This document shows positions 11,001 through 16,662 of a stretch of DNA of 64,000 nucleotides, piece by piece. Source of the stretch: Ornithinimicrobium cavernae (GTDB lineage: Bacteria; Actinomycetota; Actinomycetes; Actinomycetales; Dermatophilaceae); assembly GCF_003121625.1 (NCBI RefSeq), contig NZ_QDDJ01000020.1, positions 41,998-105,997 of the forward strand, read 5' to 3'. Every line of letters starts with the position of its first letter. The first letter of the stretch is position 1. The translations under genes and the position numbers were made by a program. Under the pieces are notes generated by a model that saw nothing but the letters and a program-made list of their open reading frames with translations, ran no database searches and had not been told where the DNA came from.

Positions 11001-11486
11001 GACACACGTGACGACCCGACGAACCCGAGTCGCCCTCCACGCACCAACCCGAGCCCTCCACTGCCGGGACCTGGTGGACCGGGTGGTGGCGGCGCGCCCC
11101 CGCGCACCGACCGGGACGACAACTGCAATGCCCCTGTAGGCATGATCGGGACCTACCGGGACCTGAGCAGGGCCAACCGGGGAACCGGCCACCTGTGCCA
11201 CGCGCACCACATCGTCCAGCATGCTGCTGTGAAGGGTTATGTCCCGGGGTACACGCGAGGGGACGCATCGGCGATCATCCTCACGGTGCAGCAGCACTTC
11301 GCTACCTACGCGGTGCAGCGGACACCTGGACGTGGCACGCTCGGGGCCGAGAAGCAGATCGCCAAGATGGCCCTGCGCGCCGCTGGTATGCGGAGCCATG
11401 AGTCTGCAGCGATGGCACACGTGGGTCAGTACTTCAACGTCACCCTCCGTGCTCCTGACTCGACCAGGACGAAGGTCTTCCCCTGA
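2070..11486 (+). CDS. Giant secreted VWA/PKD/DUF11/RHS-repeat polymorphic toxin with C-terminal AHH-type nuclease domain
   Basis: This 3138-residue protein has an N-terminal signal peptide (residues 1-33). A von Willebrand A domain (about 88-305) follows, with MIDAS elements DISGST, GTNFDAG and LSDGES. Next come two PKD-like domains (about 384-573), a beta-rich segment (575-800), several DUF11-like repeats (810-1500) each beginning near 'PGDTL', and an RHS entry domain (about 1620-1840). Roforty YD repeats (YDAAGR, TYTYDAAGR and variants) span about 1847-2847, then an RHS core ending in DPTGMF (about 2844-2925). A hydrophobic stretch (about 2950-2970) and a Pro/Gly-rich linker lead to a tip of about 125 residues with CHAHHIVQHAA. 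That motif is typical of AHH/HNH-ENDO VII nuclease toxins. By analogy with known RHS toxins the repeats would encase the tip, which is released after cleavage near the core. The start has a GGGGTAGG ribosome site. The stop overlaps the next start as TGATG. Expected to be exported and act on neighbouring cells. Confidence 0.85.
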   Translation: MFGSTAGRVLAGVLGLSMVVTTLTAAPQEVSAVTPPGTVATAEAAPSPVTEGQLPGGTSLSVGFDTTAGEAGVRLDGTVALGEGDAVPDTTLLYVMDISGSTILLDGCGGEQNADGHTDTVLDCQVAAAIELNNAAVDSGVVKETGVVVFAASAAIADVGPAAGRQVLTSPPADADGRGGRDVDEVLRSVYTGGFFPGVRRFTSQTVSAGTNFDAGLVSTCNALAASTTGNQVVAFLSDGESNRGRHVSDALTCGSDVTIHTFAVGAAAGCDSDYSGRGSLQDIADLTGGTCTEVVEDVADLPNVLPGVARSRVTRLEATVDGGDPVDLSATTDPALPAEGPVSISFEHLLDSLGSGEHQVCVTAHGRDVAGEGSVTHCATVQSNQPPVADAGDDVTVDEGGVVSLDGTASTDPDGDPLTYAWTLLEQDGAPVSLTSPTSAAPSFLAPDDGTYAFGLTVSDGQESATDTVTVTVANGVPVVTADVDAGYAGGVTLATASFTDPGWLDVHSATVDFGDGSDPLAAPVTAGAGWGTVVASHVYARPGSYAVTITVVDKDGGTGTADAATVDVAEPVALWAGSTTAPLTLDWSGGGGAVTGRVHSNHELRVRGATKSVTGATTYAHSISADTDRHVFSVVPARAAVEVEPPVAFALADYRPGGRAALDAGEDYHDVSAQCGSAGTWHVNNTVLEPGLYYADCDVLINGSDIGGGGVSVVAEGSLEVAGTRPAFEPYADGLLFLAGGTRLKVSASSSKFLGFVTAPAGAVEVSGNENRFSCGIVADTITISGSGFVTEAVDCSRPERTVAASLLVPSLEVGLAADADTAVPGDTVTHTVEVTNTGSRLVLPGVVGAENMDTSTATLAHWSYQVEYLDVAEQRWVSLAGAAGTTDGYVPLDPPARSEGVTLTATPNATGGVTYPAGDDLLTGTTLEPGSLASWGYQAVVDLTPAQVAVLLDEQQSAAVRHSVVLEFTPETTQVRRLYRFGHDVVGELRAQGASAQDVQVTVLRPEGDALSLTSTEAEGLAAVGPGATATTTAPVTVAVPAARGDHETSAAYLARLAATDGAELRTFAFARATAGVGLVIAPQGMSSLTSTVPVVGLSSTADATSTAGAVLTYDLGLSNTGGAEALALGVTHTVGGEPVDVPDVPATLQPGGVSTLGATFAVPHDHDGGVVQSGSTASWQDANGNGYGPVDAASTTTVQSAGLLVATQSVTVQDDADGSGLPSPGDTLRYRATLTNRGGSTVTGVRLDVAPDPHTTLVAGAVTTSHGTVSTGNASGDTTVSVLVGDVTGGTDVGITYDVRVTDPFPEDARHVEAQGTVSADGLPELLTDDPTRPGSTDPTRTQIIVPVARLTATMTSDLVLDADGDGVPGAGDTLEYEVFLHAEGNAPVEGARLEVRLDPHTGLVADSVRTTQGTVQEPPAPEEGTAPPDVLVDLGTLEGLTTATVTFRAQIVDPLPAGVTSVSAQGVVHSDTLEPVSTTDPRAVDGGSTTTPIAEEPAPVIPGPLFAGTSLTDGAVVTEPLEVRALVTPPDGEDLVDWVVSYRRASGGPEVELASGPWPAEAAAAAMRLMADDTDGADEGPLLAVFDPTVLPNGTYVVTVAVTASGGGTTTSETGLVVDGQLKPGRYVATFEDLNVEVGGLPLSVRRTYDSFDAVGGDFGPGWSLDVASVTASTARPLGQSGWGTDVHSCALAFCIVDYTTDVPHVVTVTWPDGRQELFDLTPAPGSNILPFFTSARYTAREGSTSTLRPVAGDSSLFHPGDGNLYAGMGYSGVYDPHRFEIEARDGTAYLVDRDLGLLSVTDPQGRTLTLGEDGLVSSEGPTVEFARDGAGRITGITAPDGSVTGYGYTDGRLTSVTDPTGSETTFGYDAAGLLQGITDGLGNAFQTLEYDADGRLVAVTDATGARTAVSVDIGARTETVTDAEGRLTTVSTLDERGNLLRQDHLHDGRTDTTTWEYDDLDNAVLRVDPEGAQWRAAYDGRDVTQITDPRGAATVVTYDDSGRPLTWTDPDGRVTAYQWNDDGTLASIVDPDGNPETYAYANGNQTGMTKREGGTWTYGYDSAGRQTSETDPLGNTRTWAYDAAGRVTVQTDALGGRTVFAYDDAGRMVSETDPTGASTVWTYDAAGQVLAETDPEGHSVRWEYDAAGRVTAQLDPLGATTGFTYDRNGRVVAETAPTGGVTSYGYDGLGQLVSLTDPLDRETGYAYDGTGRLVREENPAGGVTSYGYDAAGHLLEETDPAGGVTTSTYSPAGLLLSTTDPLGRETTYTYDAAGRRTSTTWPDGTTTSQAYDRDGHLVSSTDETGALTTTAYDAAGRAVSSTDPLGRVSTYVFDAAGRTAKVTDPLGNATTYTYDAAGRMTGEISAEGVRTAYELDRRGLVTATTDGAGHVTRTGYDAAGRPVVETDALGRATTTTYDTGGRVVAITDALEGSVTFGYDAAGQQTTLTDANGRTWTTAYGSLGQQVRETDPLGRARTWAYDTAGRLTSSTDGRGVTVTRDYDAAGRLLSQGHPAGAISYTYDLRGRRLSATEGPATTRWAYDPAGRITEVVTPQGAVGYSYDAAGQRLTMTQPQGEVRYSYDAAGRVVALTGLDGAVTTLTYDGDSRPVGISRPNGVTTTQAYDGAGRLVSVAHTGGGVSESFDYTLDAVGNRVAVESSAGTETYVLDALNRLVRADLAGGEQVAYTYDPAGNRLSETRDGATTAYSYDAAGQLLAAGGDTFGYDAAGHRTSAGSDTFDWDWAGRLVAADVSGVEAAYGYDADGVRVSSQVDGAAAQELVYDRAGGLPTLISDGETGYVHAAGGPLAAVGDTSSYLLGDGLGSVRATTDAAGAVTSTMTYDPFGERTVSGAGSVFGFTGQMQDGTGLVHLRARDLDPLTGAMLSIDPVRPGAPGVVGYNQYAYVGSNPTSWTDPTGMFASGEYGLSMRIAVVPAAATATSQVSLGKILELVFASLVVALVTQQQLSGGSRGDTRDDPTNPSRPPRTNPSPPLPGPGGPGGGGAPPRTDRDDNCNAPVGMIGTYRDLSRANRGTGHLCHAHHIVQHAAVKGYVPGYTRGDASAIILTVQQHFATYAVQRTPGRGTLGAEKQIAKMALRAAGMRSHESAAMAHVGQYFNVTLRAPDSTRTKVFP

Positions 11487-12283
11487 TGGATCCGAGGCAT
11501 GATGCGCCCGACCCAGGCGAGCGGAGCCGTCAGCTCCTCGTGCTGCGGATGGTCTCGAGCCTCCTCGCGAATCGAGAGGTCGGACTGCTCGCGATGAGCA
11601 GCGATCTCAGCGCCGACCAGTTGCGTGGTGAGCTCGAGGCGGTCGGGGCGCCGTTGCGGGAGATTCCCCACGGGGCGTGGGAGGAGTTCGCTGACCGCGT
11701 GGAACTGCGTCCGGTGCCCGGTGCTGCCCTTCCCACGCTCGAGACGGTCGTGCCTCTCTGGACCGAGAGCGGGGGGGCGTCCCGCGGCGCTCGTGTCCGG
11801 CTGATCACTCCCGAGGACAGTGATCTCGAGGACTACTGGGTCAGCGGGTTCGTGGACGTCACGCCCGGGTCGGAGTGGCTAGCGATCCCAGCGGACCCGA
11901 TCGTGCCGCCCGAGCCGTTGGAGGTTCTGCCGTCTCGAGGTGAGCACCCGGTGCCCGAGCGGTGGCGCCCGGTGCTGTCGGAGATCGTGCACCGGCTCGT
12001 GGTTGAGGACTATGAGGGCCTGCAGCGGGACGGCATCGTCACGGACGTCGAGGAAGCGGCGACAAAGTGGATCGAGGCCTATCACGACCCGCTCGTGGAC
12101 CTGCCCGACAGTGCGTGGGAGTGGTCTGACTGCTACCCGGGCTACGAGGGCCCGGGACATTACGACGTCCTGCTGAGTCTGTGGACCGCGCACCAGGGGC
12201 TGAGTCTGTTGACGATGGAGGCCAACGTCGTCGACAGTGGTGACGACATCCGCGTCGAGATCTTCAGCGTCCACGTGATGTGA
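11486..12283 (+). CDS. Putative two-domain immunity protein for the RHS nuclease toxin
   Basis: The 265-residue product has no signal peptide and is acidic, as cytoplasmic immunity proteins often are. Its ATG shares one base with the toxin stop codon (TGATG), so translation is coupled. Reading the protein against itself shows two related halves. Residues about 18-125 and 160-264 both contain a 'P..AWE' element followed by an 'LWT...G.S' element and a Ser/Asp-containing final strand (PLWTESGGAS and SLWTAHQGLS). The second half resembles, from memory, the DUF7668-type immunity fold seen downstream of toxins. The toxin tip and this gene are slightly less GC-rich than the upstream repeats, consistent with exchange of tip-immunity cassettes. 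Immunity function is inferred from position and fold resemblance. Confidence 0.6.
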   Translation: MDPRHDAPDPGERSRQLLVLRMVSSLLANREVGLLAMSSDLSADQLRGELEAVGAPLREIPHGAWEEFADRVELRPVPGAALPTLETVVPLWTESGGASRGARVRLITPEDSDLEDYWVSGFVDVTPGSEWLAIPADPIVPPEPLEVLPSRGEHPVPERWRPVLSEIVHRLVVEDYEGLQRDGIVTDVEEAATKWIEAYHDPLVDLPDSAWEWSDCYPGYEGPGHYDVLLSLWTAHQGLSLLTMEANVVDSGDDIRVEIFSVHVM

Positions 12284-13560
12284 GGCTGCTGACGATGGCC
12301 GAGTTCCTCGGGGTGCTGAGCGTGACCCTGCTGGTCTTCGGGGTGGGCGCGGTGCACGTGGTCGTGCACGAGGCGGCGCACGCGCTCACCGCCCGCGGCA
12401 TGGGGGTCGGCGTGCCGGAGGTCTCGGTGGGAGGCAACAGGCCCTGGTTGCGGTTCCGTCTCTTTGGGACCGTGGTGAAGGTCGGTGGCTTTAACGGCGG
12501 AGCCACCCATCTCGAGCCGCGGTCGGAGGCGGGGCTGCGCGCCAAGCTCGCGGTGGTGACCGTGGCCGGCCCGCTGAGCAACCTCGCTCTGGCGCTGGTG
12601 GTGTGGTTGCTGCTGGCGGGCGCCCCAGCCGGCAGTCTGGCAGAGCTGGCCCGGTGGGCTCTCGTCGTGCTGGGCGTACTCATCGCGGTGGTCAACCTGC
12701 TGCCCCTGACGCTGCAGGACGGGGCGGTGCGCACGGACGGCGCCGCGCTGCTCTCGCTCGCCCGCGGCGGACAACGGTCCGCCCGGCAGGCGCTGGCCGC
12801 CGGCCGACTCTCCGCGGAGATGCGCCGGCATGCTGCAGGGGAGTCGCCGGGGCACAGCGATCCTGGACCGGTCGATGACGAGCCGGTCGACCACTCCGAC
12901 CCGGTCCTCCTGGGAGTCGAGGGAACCCGCGGGATCTTCACCGGCGAGCTCGACAAGGCCGTCGCCCTCCTGCGCGAGGCGGCACAGCTGCCGCAGGACG
13001 ACCACACCCGGGCCATGACGTTGAACAACCTGGCGTGGGCGCTGCTCCTGTCCCGCCCGGACGGCTGGTTGCCCGAGGCGGACGAGGCGAGCGCGGAGGC
13101 GCGGCGCCTGCACCCCGGGGAGGAGGCGTTCAGCTCGACGCGGGGCTGCGTCCTGGTCGAGCTCGGGGGGCTCGTCGAGGGGCGGGATCTGCTGCGTCGG
13201 TGCGATCTGGGCGAGGCGGCCCCCAGCGACCGGGCGTTCGTCCTGAACCACCTGCTGCGAGCGGAGGCGCTGACGGGCAACCTCTACGGTGCCCGCGCAG
13301 CCCTGTTCAGGCTGATCGCGGACGGCGCGTCCGAGGAGATCGTCACTGCGAGCCGGGCGCTGTTGCGGCCGATGGAGGTCGAGCACGCGCTGAGCAACAT
13401 GCTCGACCCGGACGGACGCATCGTCTGGCCCGAGCACCGACCGGGAGACGAGCTCTCCGCACACGTGGGGGAGATGCGGTCGGCGCTCGCGGCGTTCGTC
13501 GACGAGGATGACAGCGATCCGCGTCGGGACGCGGTACGCGTCGCGCTGGGAGGGGCGTGA
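12280..13560 (+). CDS. M50/site-2-protease-like membrane metalloprotease with C-terminal helical repeats
   Basis: The first membrane segment (residues 8-30) runs into VVHEAAHAL, the HExxH zinc motif. A later segment carries NLLPLTLQDGAVRTDG, matching the NxxP...DG third-ligand motif of M50 intramembrane proteases. At least three membrane spans lie in residues 1-150. The remaining 270 residues are soluble and helical, with TPR-like spacing (for example LNNLAWALLLSRPDG). The GTG start at 12280 overlaps the TGA of the putative immunity gene. An in-frame ATG at 12295 is an alternative. The coupling to a toxin-immunity pair is unusual. It could process the toxin, cleave a membrane-bound regulator, or simply be a passenger. 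The catalytic motif is clear; the role is unknown. Confidence 0.7.
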   Translation: MRLLTMAEFLGVLSVTLLVFGVGAVHVVVHEAAHALTARGMGVGVPEVSVGGNRPWLRFRLFGTVVKVGGFNGGATHLEPRSEAGLRAKLAVVTVAGPLSNLALALVVWLLLAGAPAGSLAELARWALVVLGVLIAVVNLLPLTLQDGAVRTDGAALLSLARGGQRSARQALAAGRLSAEMRRHAAGESPGHSDPGPVDDEPVDHSDPVLLGVEGTRGIFTGELDKAVALLREAAQLPQDDHTRAMTLNNLAWALLLSRPDGWLPEADEASAEARRLHPGEEAFSSTRGCVLVELGGLVEGRDLLRRCDLGEAAPSDRAFVLNHLLRAEALTGNLYGARAALFRLIADGASEEIVTASRALLRPMEVEHALSNMLDPDGRIVWPEHRPGDELSAHVGEMRSALAAFVDEDDSDPRRDAVRVALGGA

Positions 13561-13600
13561 TCGGATGAGGTGGCGCATCACAAGGATGCCGCCGGACAGC

Positions 13601-13645
13601 GCGGCTCTGCACCTGCTGTCGCCCGCGACCACTTCCGCAGAGCGG
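13601..13645. repeat. REP-like intergenic palindrome, copy A (degenerate)
   Basis: GCTCTGC (13604-13610) and GCAGAGC (13637-13643) form a 7-bp stem in the 154-base gap between two convergent genes. The left 32 bases match the element at 60183 in about 25 positions by eye, starting with the shared GCGGCTCTGCA. It may be a decayed copy of the same dispersed element and could also act as a terminator for either gene. Nothing else is evident in 13561-13714. Confidence 0.4.
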
Positions 13646-13714
13646 TCGGTGCCGCGACCCACTGCCCCGGCCATCCGGCATACGGCTGGTTGATGAGCAA
13701 CCGCAGCCGACGCG

Positions 13715-14425
13715 TCAGCCCGACCCGATCTCTGCCAGCATCGACTCCATCCGGTCCATCTCGATGCGCTGGTCGGAGTCGATGTGGTTGACCAGCATGG
13801 CCAGCTCGGGCTCCTGCCCGCCACCTCTGTCCCGTAGGTCCTGGACCATCTGGAGCGCGCCGTCGTGGTGGTAGTGCATGAACTCGAGAAAGAGGCGGTC
13901 GAACGCCTCGCCCTCGGCCGCCGCCAGCTGCTCCAGCTGCTCGGGCGTGAGCAGACCGGGCATGTCGACGTGGGCACCGTGACCACCGGTGTGGGTGCTG
14001 TGGGCCTCGTGCCCGCCCTGAGCGCTCGCGTCGAACCCAGCCGGCACGGGCAGGTCGTGGGTCTGCAGCCACCTGACCATCAGCTCGATCTCGTCGGCCT
14101 GGCTGAGCTCGATGCGCTCGGCGAACAGGGGCACGTCCTCGCGTGACGTGCGGCTCGGGACGAGGGCGGTCATCTCCAGCGCCTGGGCGTGGTGCGGCAG
14201 CATCATGTGCACGAACTCGACGTCGGCCTCGGTCGGCTCGGGCACGTCGATCTCCGGCATCGCCGTGAGCGTCTGGTTGGCCTCGCCGGGAGCGGCGCCC
14301 TGCAGCAGCCGGGCGGTCGGAGAGGTGGGGGCCACCTCACCGGTCTCGTCACCCGAGCATCCGGTCAACAGGGCGACGGAGAGGACCAGTGTGCTGGGAA
14401 GGACATGGCGCACCTGCATGATCAT
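13715..14425 (-). CDS. DUF305-family exported lipoprotein
   Basis: The 236-residue protein starts with a hydrophobic signal ending in a lipobox, LLTGCSG, so it should be lipid-anchored on the outer face of the membrane. Two His-rich motifs, HMMLPHHAQALEM (near residue 73) and HYHHDGALQM (near residue 188), are the hallmarks of the ferritin-like DUF305 fold, which forms a four-helix bundle and is suspected of binding metal. A His/Gly-rich loop (GGHEAHSTHTGGHGAH) lies between the two halves. The start ATG follows GGGAG; a second ATG two codons on is possible. It is divergent from the LVIVD-repeat gene with about 200 bases between them. Biochemical role unknown. Confidence 0.85.
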   Translation of the reverse strand: MIMQVRHVLPSTLVLSVALLTGCSGDETGEVAPTSPTARLLQGAAPGEANQTLTAMPEIDVPEPTEADVEFVHMMLPHHAQALEMTALVPSRTSREDVPLFAERIELSQADEIELMVRWLQTHDLPVPAGFDASAQGGHEAHSTHTGGHGAHVDMPGLLTPEQLEQLAAAEGEAFDRLFLEFMHYHHDGALQMVQDLRDRGGGQEPELAMLVNHIDSDQRIEMDRMESMLAEIGSG

Positions 14426-14624
14426 GCTCCCTGGGGCGGGGCCAGAAGTGACCGCCCGGTAGGCATTGTGGGCCGTTGTGAGCAGCCTCTAGTATCGGCC
14501 CATACCCCAGGGTCTAGCAAGGCTTGGTCGCCACGCCTCTCGTCGCGTCGGCCAAGGCGACGCCCGTCGGCAAAGAGGCCGAAACTCGTGGGTGATGCAG
14601 ACCCGAACGTCGGAAGGCTGCACC

Positions 14625-16505
14625 ATGCCACGCCGCAAGGCTTCACCGATCGAGCTGCGCGGGGGACCGCGCCGTCTGCTGGGGGTGCTGGCCGCGGTCG
14701 GGATGCTCCTGGCACTCCTGCCCGCCCTCGCCAACGCCGCCGACTACCCCGACCCGGATGACCCCCGCGCCGAGCTGGCCGCAGGCTTCGAGGACGCCGC
14801 GACCGCCACCGCCGGGATGGACCTGCTGGCCCACTTCAAGAAGTCGGACACGCCCTTCTTCGACCCGGAGAACGTCGGATCGTTCGCGTTCGCGAACTCC
14901 GATGCCGGCTTCACCGGTGACCACTACGTCCAGGGCAACTTCAACGGCTTCCAGATCTTCGACATCTCCGACCCCGCGAACCCGACCCTCCGCACGTCGG
15001 TCGTCTGTCCCGGTGGGCAGGGCGATGTCAACGTCTACGGTGACCTGCTGTTCACCTCCGTGGAGCAGTCCAACGGTCGCGTCGACTGCGGCACCGAAGG
15101 GGCCGGGCCCAGCGACGTGCCCAACCCGGACCGGATGCGCGGAGTCCGGATCTGGGACATCTCCGACCTGGACAACCCGGTCCAGGTGGCCGCGATCCAG
15201 CTGTGCCGCGGCTCCCACACCCACCGCCTGGTCGAGGACCCCAACGACCCGTCGAACGTCTACATCTACAACAGCGGCACGGCCGGGCAGCGTCACCCCG
15301 GCGAGGCCGTGCACACGCCGGAGGGCTTCGTCGACGGGCGCTGCGGTCAGACCGACCCCGACAGCCCGAACCCGTCGATGTGGATGATCGAGGTCATCAA
15401 GGTGCCTGTGGACAACGCCGCGGCCGCCGAGGTGGTCAACGAGGTACGCCTCTTCCAGGGCGAGAACGGTGAGGTCGACGGCCTGCAGAATGGCCCGACC
15501 CGGCCCACCCACCCGTGCGCCGACACGGACGAGTGCGCCCCGGCCGGCACGACCTACTCGCCGACGCCGAACACCAACACCTGTCACGACATCACCGCCT
15601 TCCCGGAGATCGGGCTGGCGGCCGGCGCCTGCCAGGGCAACGGCCTGCTCATCGACATCTCCGACCCCGCCAACCCGGTCCGGATCGACGCGGTGGCCGA
15701 CGAGAACTTCGCCTACTGGCACTCGGCGAACTTCAACAACGACGGCACCACCGTGATGTTCACGGACGAGTGGGGCGGCGGTGTCGGAGCCCGTTGCGCG
15801 CCCAACCACCAGCTGGCGTGGGGCGCCAACGCGGTCTTCACCATCGACCGCAGCGGACCGACCCCGCAGCTGGTCTTCCAGGACTACTACAAGCTCCCGA
15901 CGTCACAGACGAACCAGGAGAACTGCGTCGCGCACCAGGCCAACCTGGTGCCCGTGCCGGGGCGCGACATCGTGGTCCAGGGCTGGTACCAGGGCGGAGT
16001 GTCGATGTTCGACATGACCGATCCCGCCAACCCGGTCGAGATCGCCTACTTCGACCGCGGTCCGATCAGCGCTTCCGAGCTCGTCCTCGGCGGGTTCTGG
16101 TCCGCCTACTGGTACAACGGCCAGGTCTACGGCTCGGAGATCGCCAGAGGCGTGGACGTCTTTGAGGTCACGCCGACCGACCTGCTCAGCGAGAACGAGA
16201 TCGAGGCGGCCAAGGAGGTCGTGCTCGAGGAGCACAACGCGATGGCGATGCGTGCCTACACCTGGGACCCCAGCTTCGCCGTGGCCGGTGCGTTCGTCGA
16301 CCAGGCGGAACGCTCTGGAGCGCTCACCGGGGACACCCTCGCCGAGGTGCGCGAGCACCTCGCGACGGCCGAGGAGCTCGCGGACGGCAATGCGAGGGAC
16401 CGCGCGGTGGTGGCCCAGCTGGACAACGCGATCCGCAAGGTCGGTGACGCCGACCCGGCGGTGACGCAGGCACTGCAGGAGCTGCGCGCCACGTTCCTGG
16501 ACTGA
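14625..16505 (+). CDS. Secreted LVIVD-repeat (beta-propeller-like) protein
   Basis: The 626-residue product begins with basic residues and a signal peptide ending near ALANAADYP. I chose the ATG at 14625 because GGAAGG lies 8 bases upstream; the frame is open to a GTG at 14592. The body has recurring 'IFDISDPANP', 'IWDISDLDNP' and 'LIDISDPANPVRID' motifs, the signature of LVIVD repeats predicted to fold as propeller blades. Several Cys and conserved His residues (for example SHTHR and HSANFNNDG) are present. The final 100 residues are helical. Related actinobacterial proteins are annotated only as LVIVD-repeat proteins of unknown function. No operon partner; the next gene is 157 bases downstream. 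Confidence 0.8.
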   Translation: MPRRKASPIELRGGPRRLLGVLAAVGMLLALLPALANAADYPDPDDPRAELAAGFEDAATATAGMDLLAHFKKSDTPFFDPENVGSFAFANSDAGFTGDHYVQGNFNGFQIFDISDPANPTLRTSVVCPGGQGDVNVYGDLLFTSVEQSNGRVDCGTEGAGPSDVPNPDRMRGVRIWDISDLDNPVQVAAIQLCRGSHTHRLVEDPNDPSNVYIYNSGTAGQRHPGEAVHTPEGFVDGRCGQTDPDSPNPSMWMIEVIKVPVDNAAAAEVVNEVRLFQGENGEVDGLQNGPTRPTHPCADTDECAPAGTTYSPTPNTNTCHDITAFPEIGLAAGACQGNGLLIDISDPANPVRIDAVADENFAYWHSANFNNDGTTVMFTDEWGGGVGARCAPNHQLAWGANAVFTIDRSGPTPQLVFQDYYKLPTSQTNQENCVAHQANLVPVPGRDIVVQGWYQGGVSMFDMTDPANPVEIAYFDRGPISASELVLGGFWSAYWYNGQVYGSEIARGVDVFEVTPTDLLSENEIEAAKEVVLEEHNAMAMRAYTWDPSFAVAGAFVDQAERSGALTGDTLAEVREHLATAEELADGNARDRAVVAQLDNAIRKVGDADPAVTQALQELRATFLD

Positions 16506-16628
16506 CTGCCAGGACCCGGAGGGCTACCCGCCTGGGTGGCGTGTTCTCCACGGCGCCCGGGATCTACAGAAAACAGGTCCCGCCGCTGGCGTCACCGGAC
16601 TGATTTCAGGACCGTCAGTTCCAGGACG

Positions 16629-16658
16629 CCGATCGTCCGGATCCGGTGGGACGATCGG
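16629..16658 (+). promoter_or_regulatory. Perfect 10-bp hairpin immediately before a start codon
   Basis: CCGATCGTCC and GGACGATCGG flank a 10-base loop, ending four bases before the ATG at 16663. The right arm contains the only G-rich stretch that could serve as ribosome binding site, so folding would hide it; the same palindrome could instead be a protein operator. Function is inference. Confidence 0.45.
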
Positions 16659-16662
16659 GGTC

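Noticed and set aside
7398..11420. Long open frame of 1340 codons on the minus strand opposite the RHS repeats
   Set aside because: It is the antisense of repetitive GC-rich codons; the product is low-complexity (Gly/Val/Arg/Asp) and the plus-strand frame has clear domain structure.
12160..13986. Minus-strand open frame of 608 codons
   Set aside because: Overlaps the M50-like and DUF305 genes in other frames; composition is Arg/Ser-rich shadow sequence.
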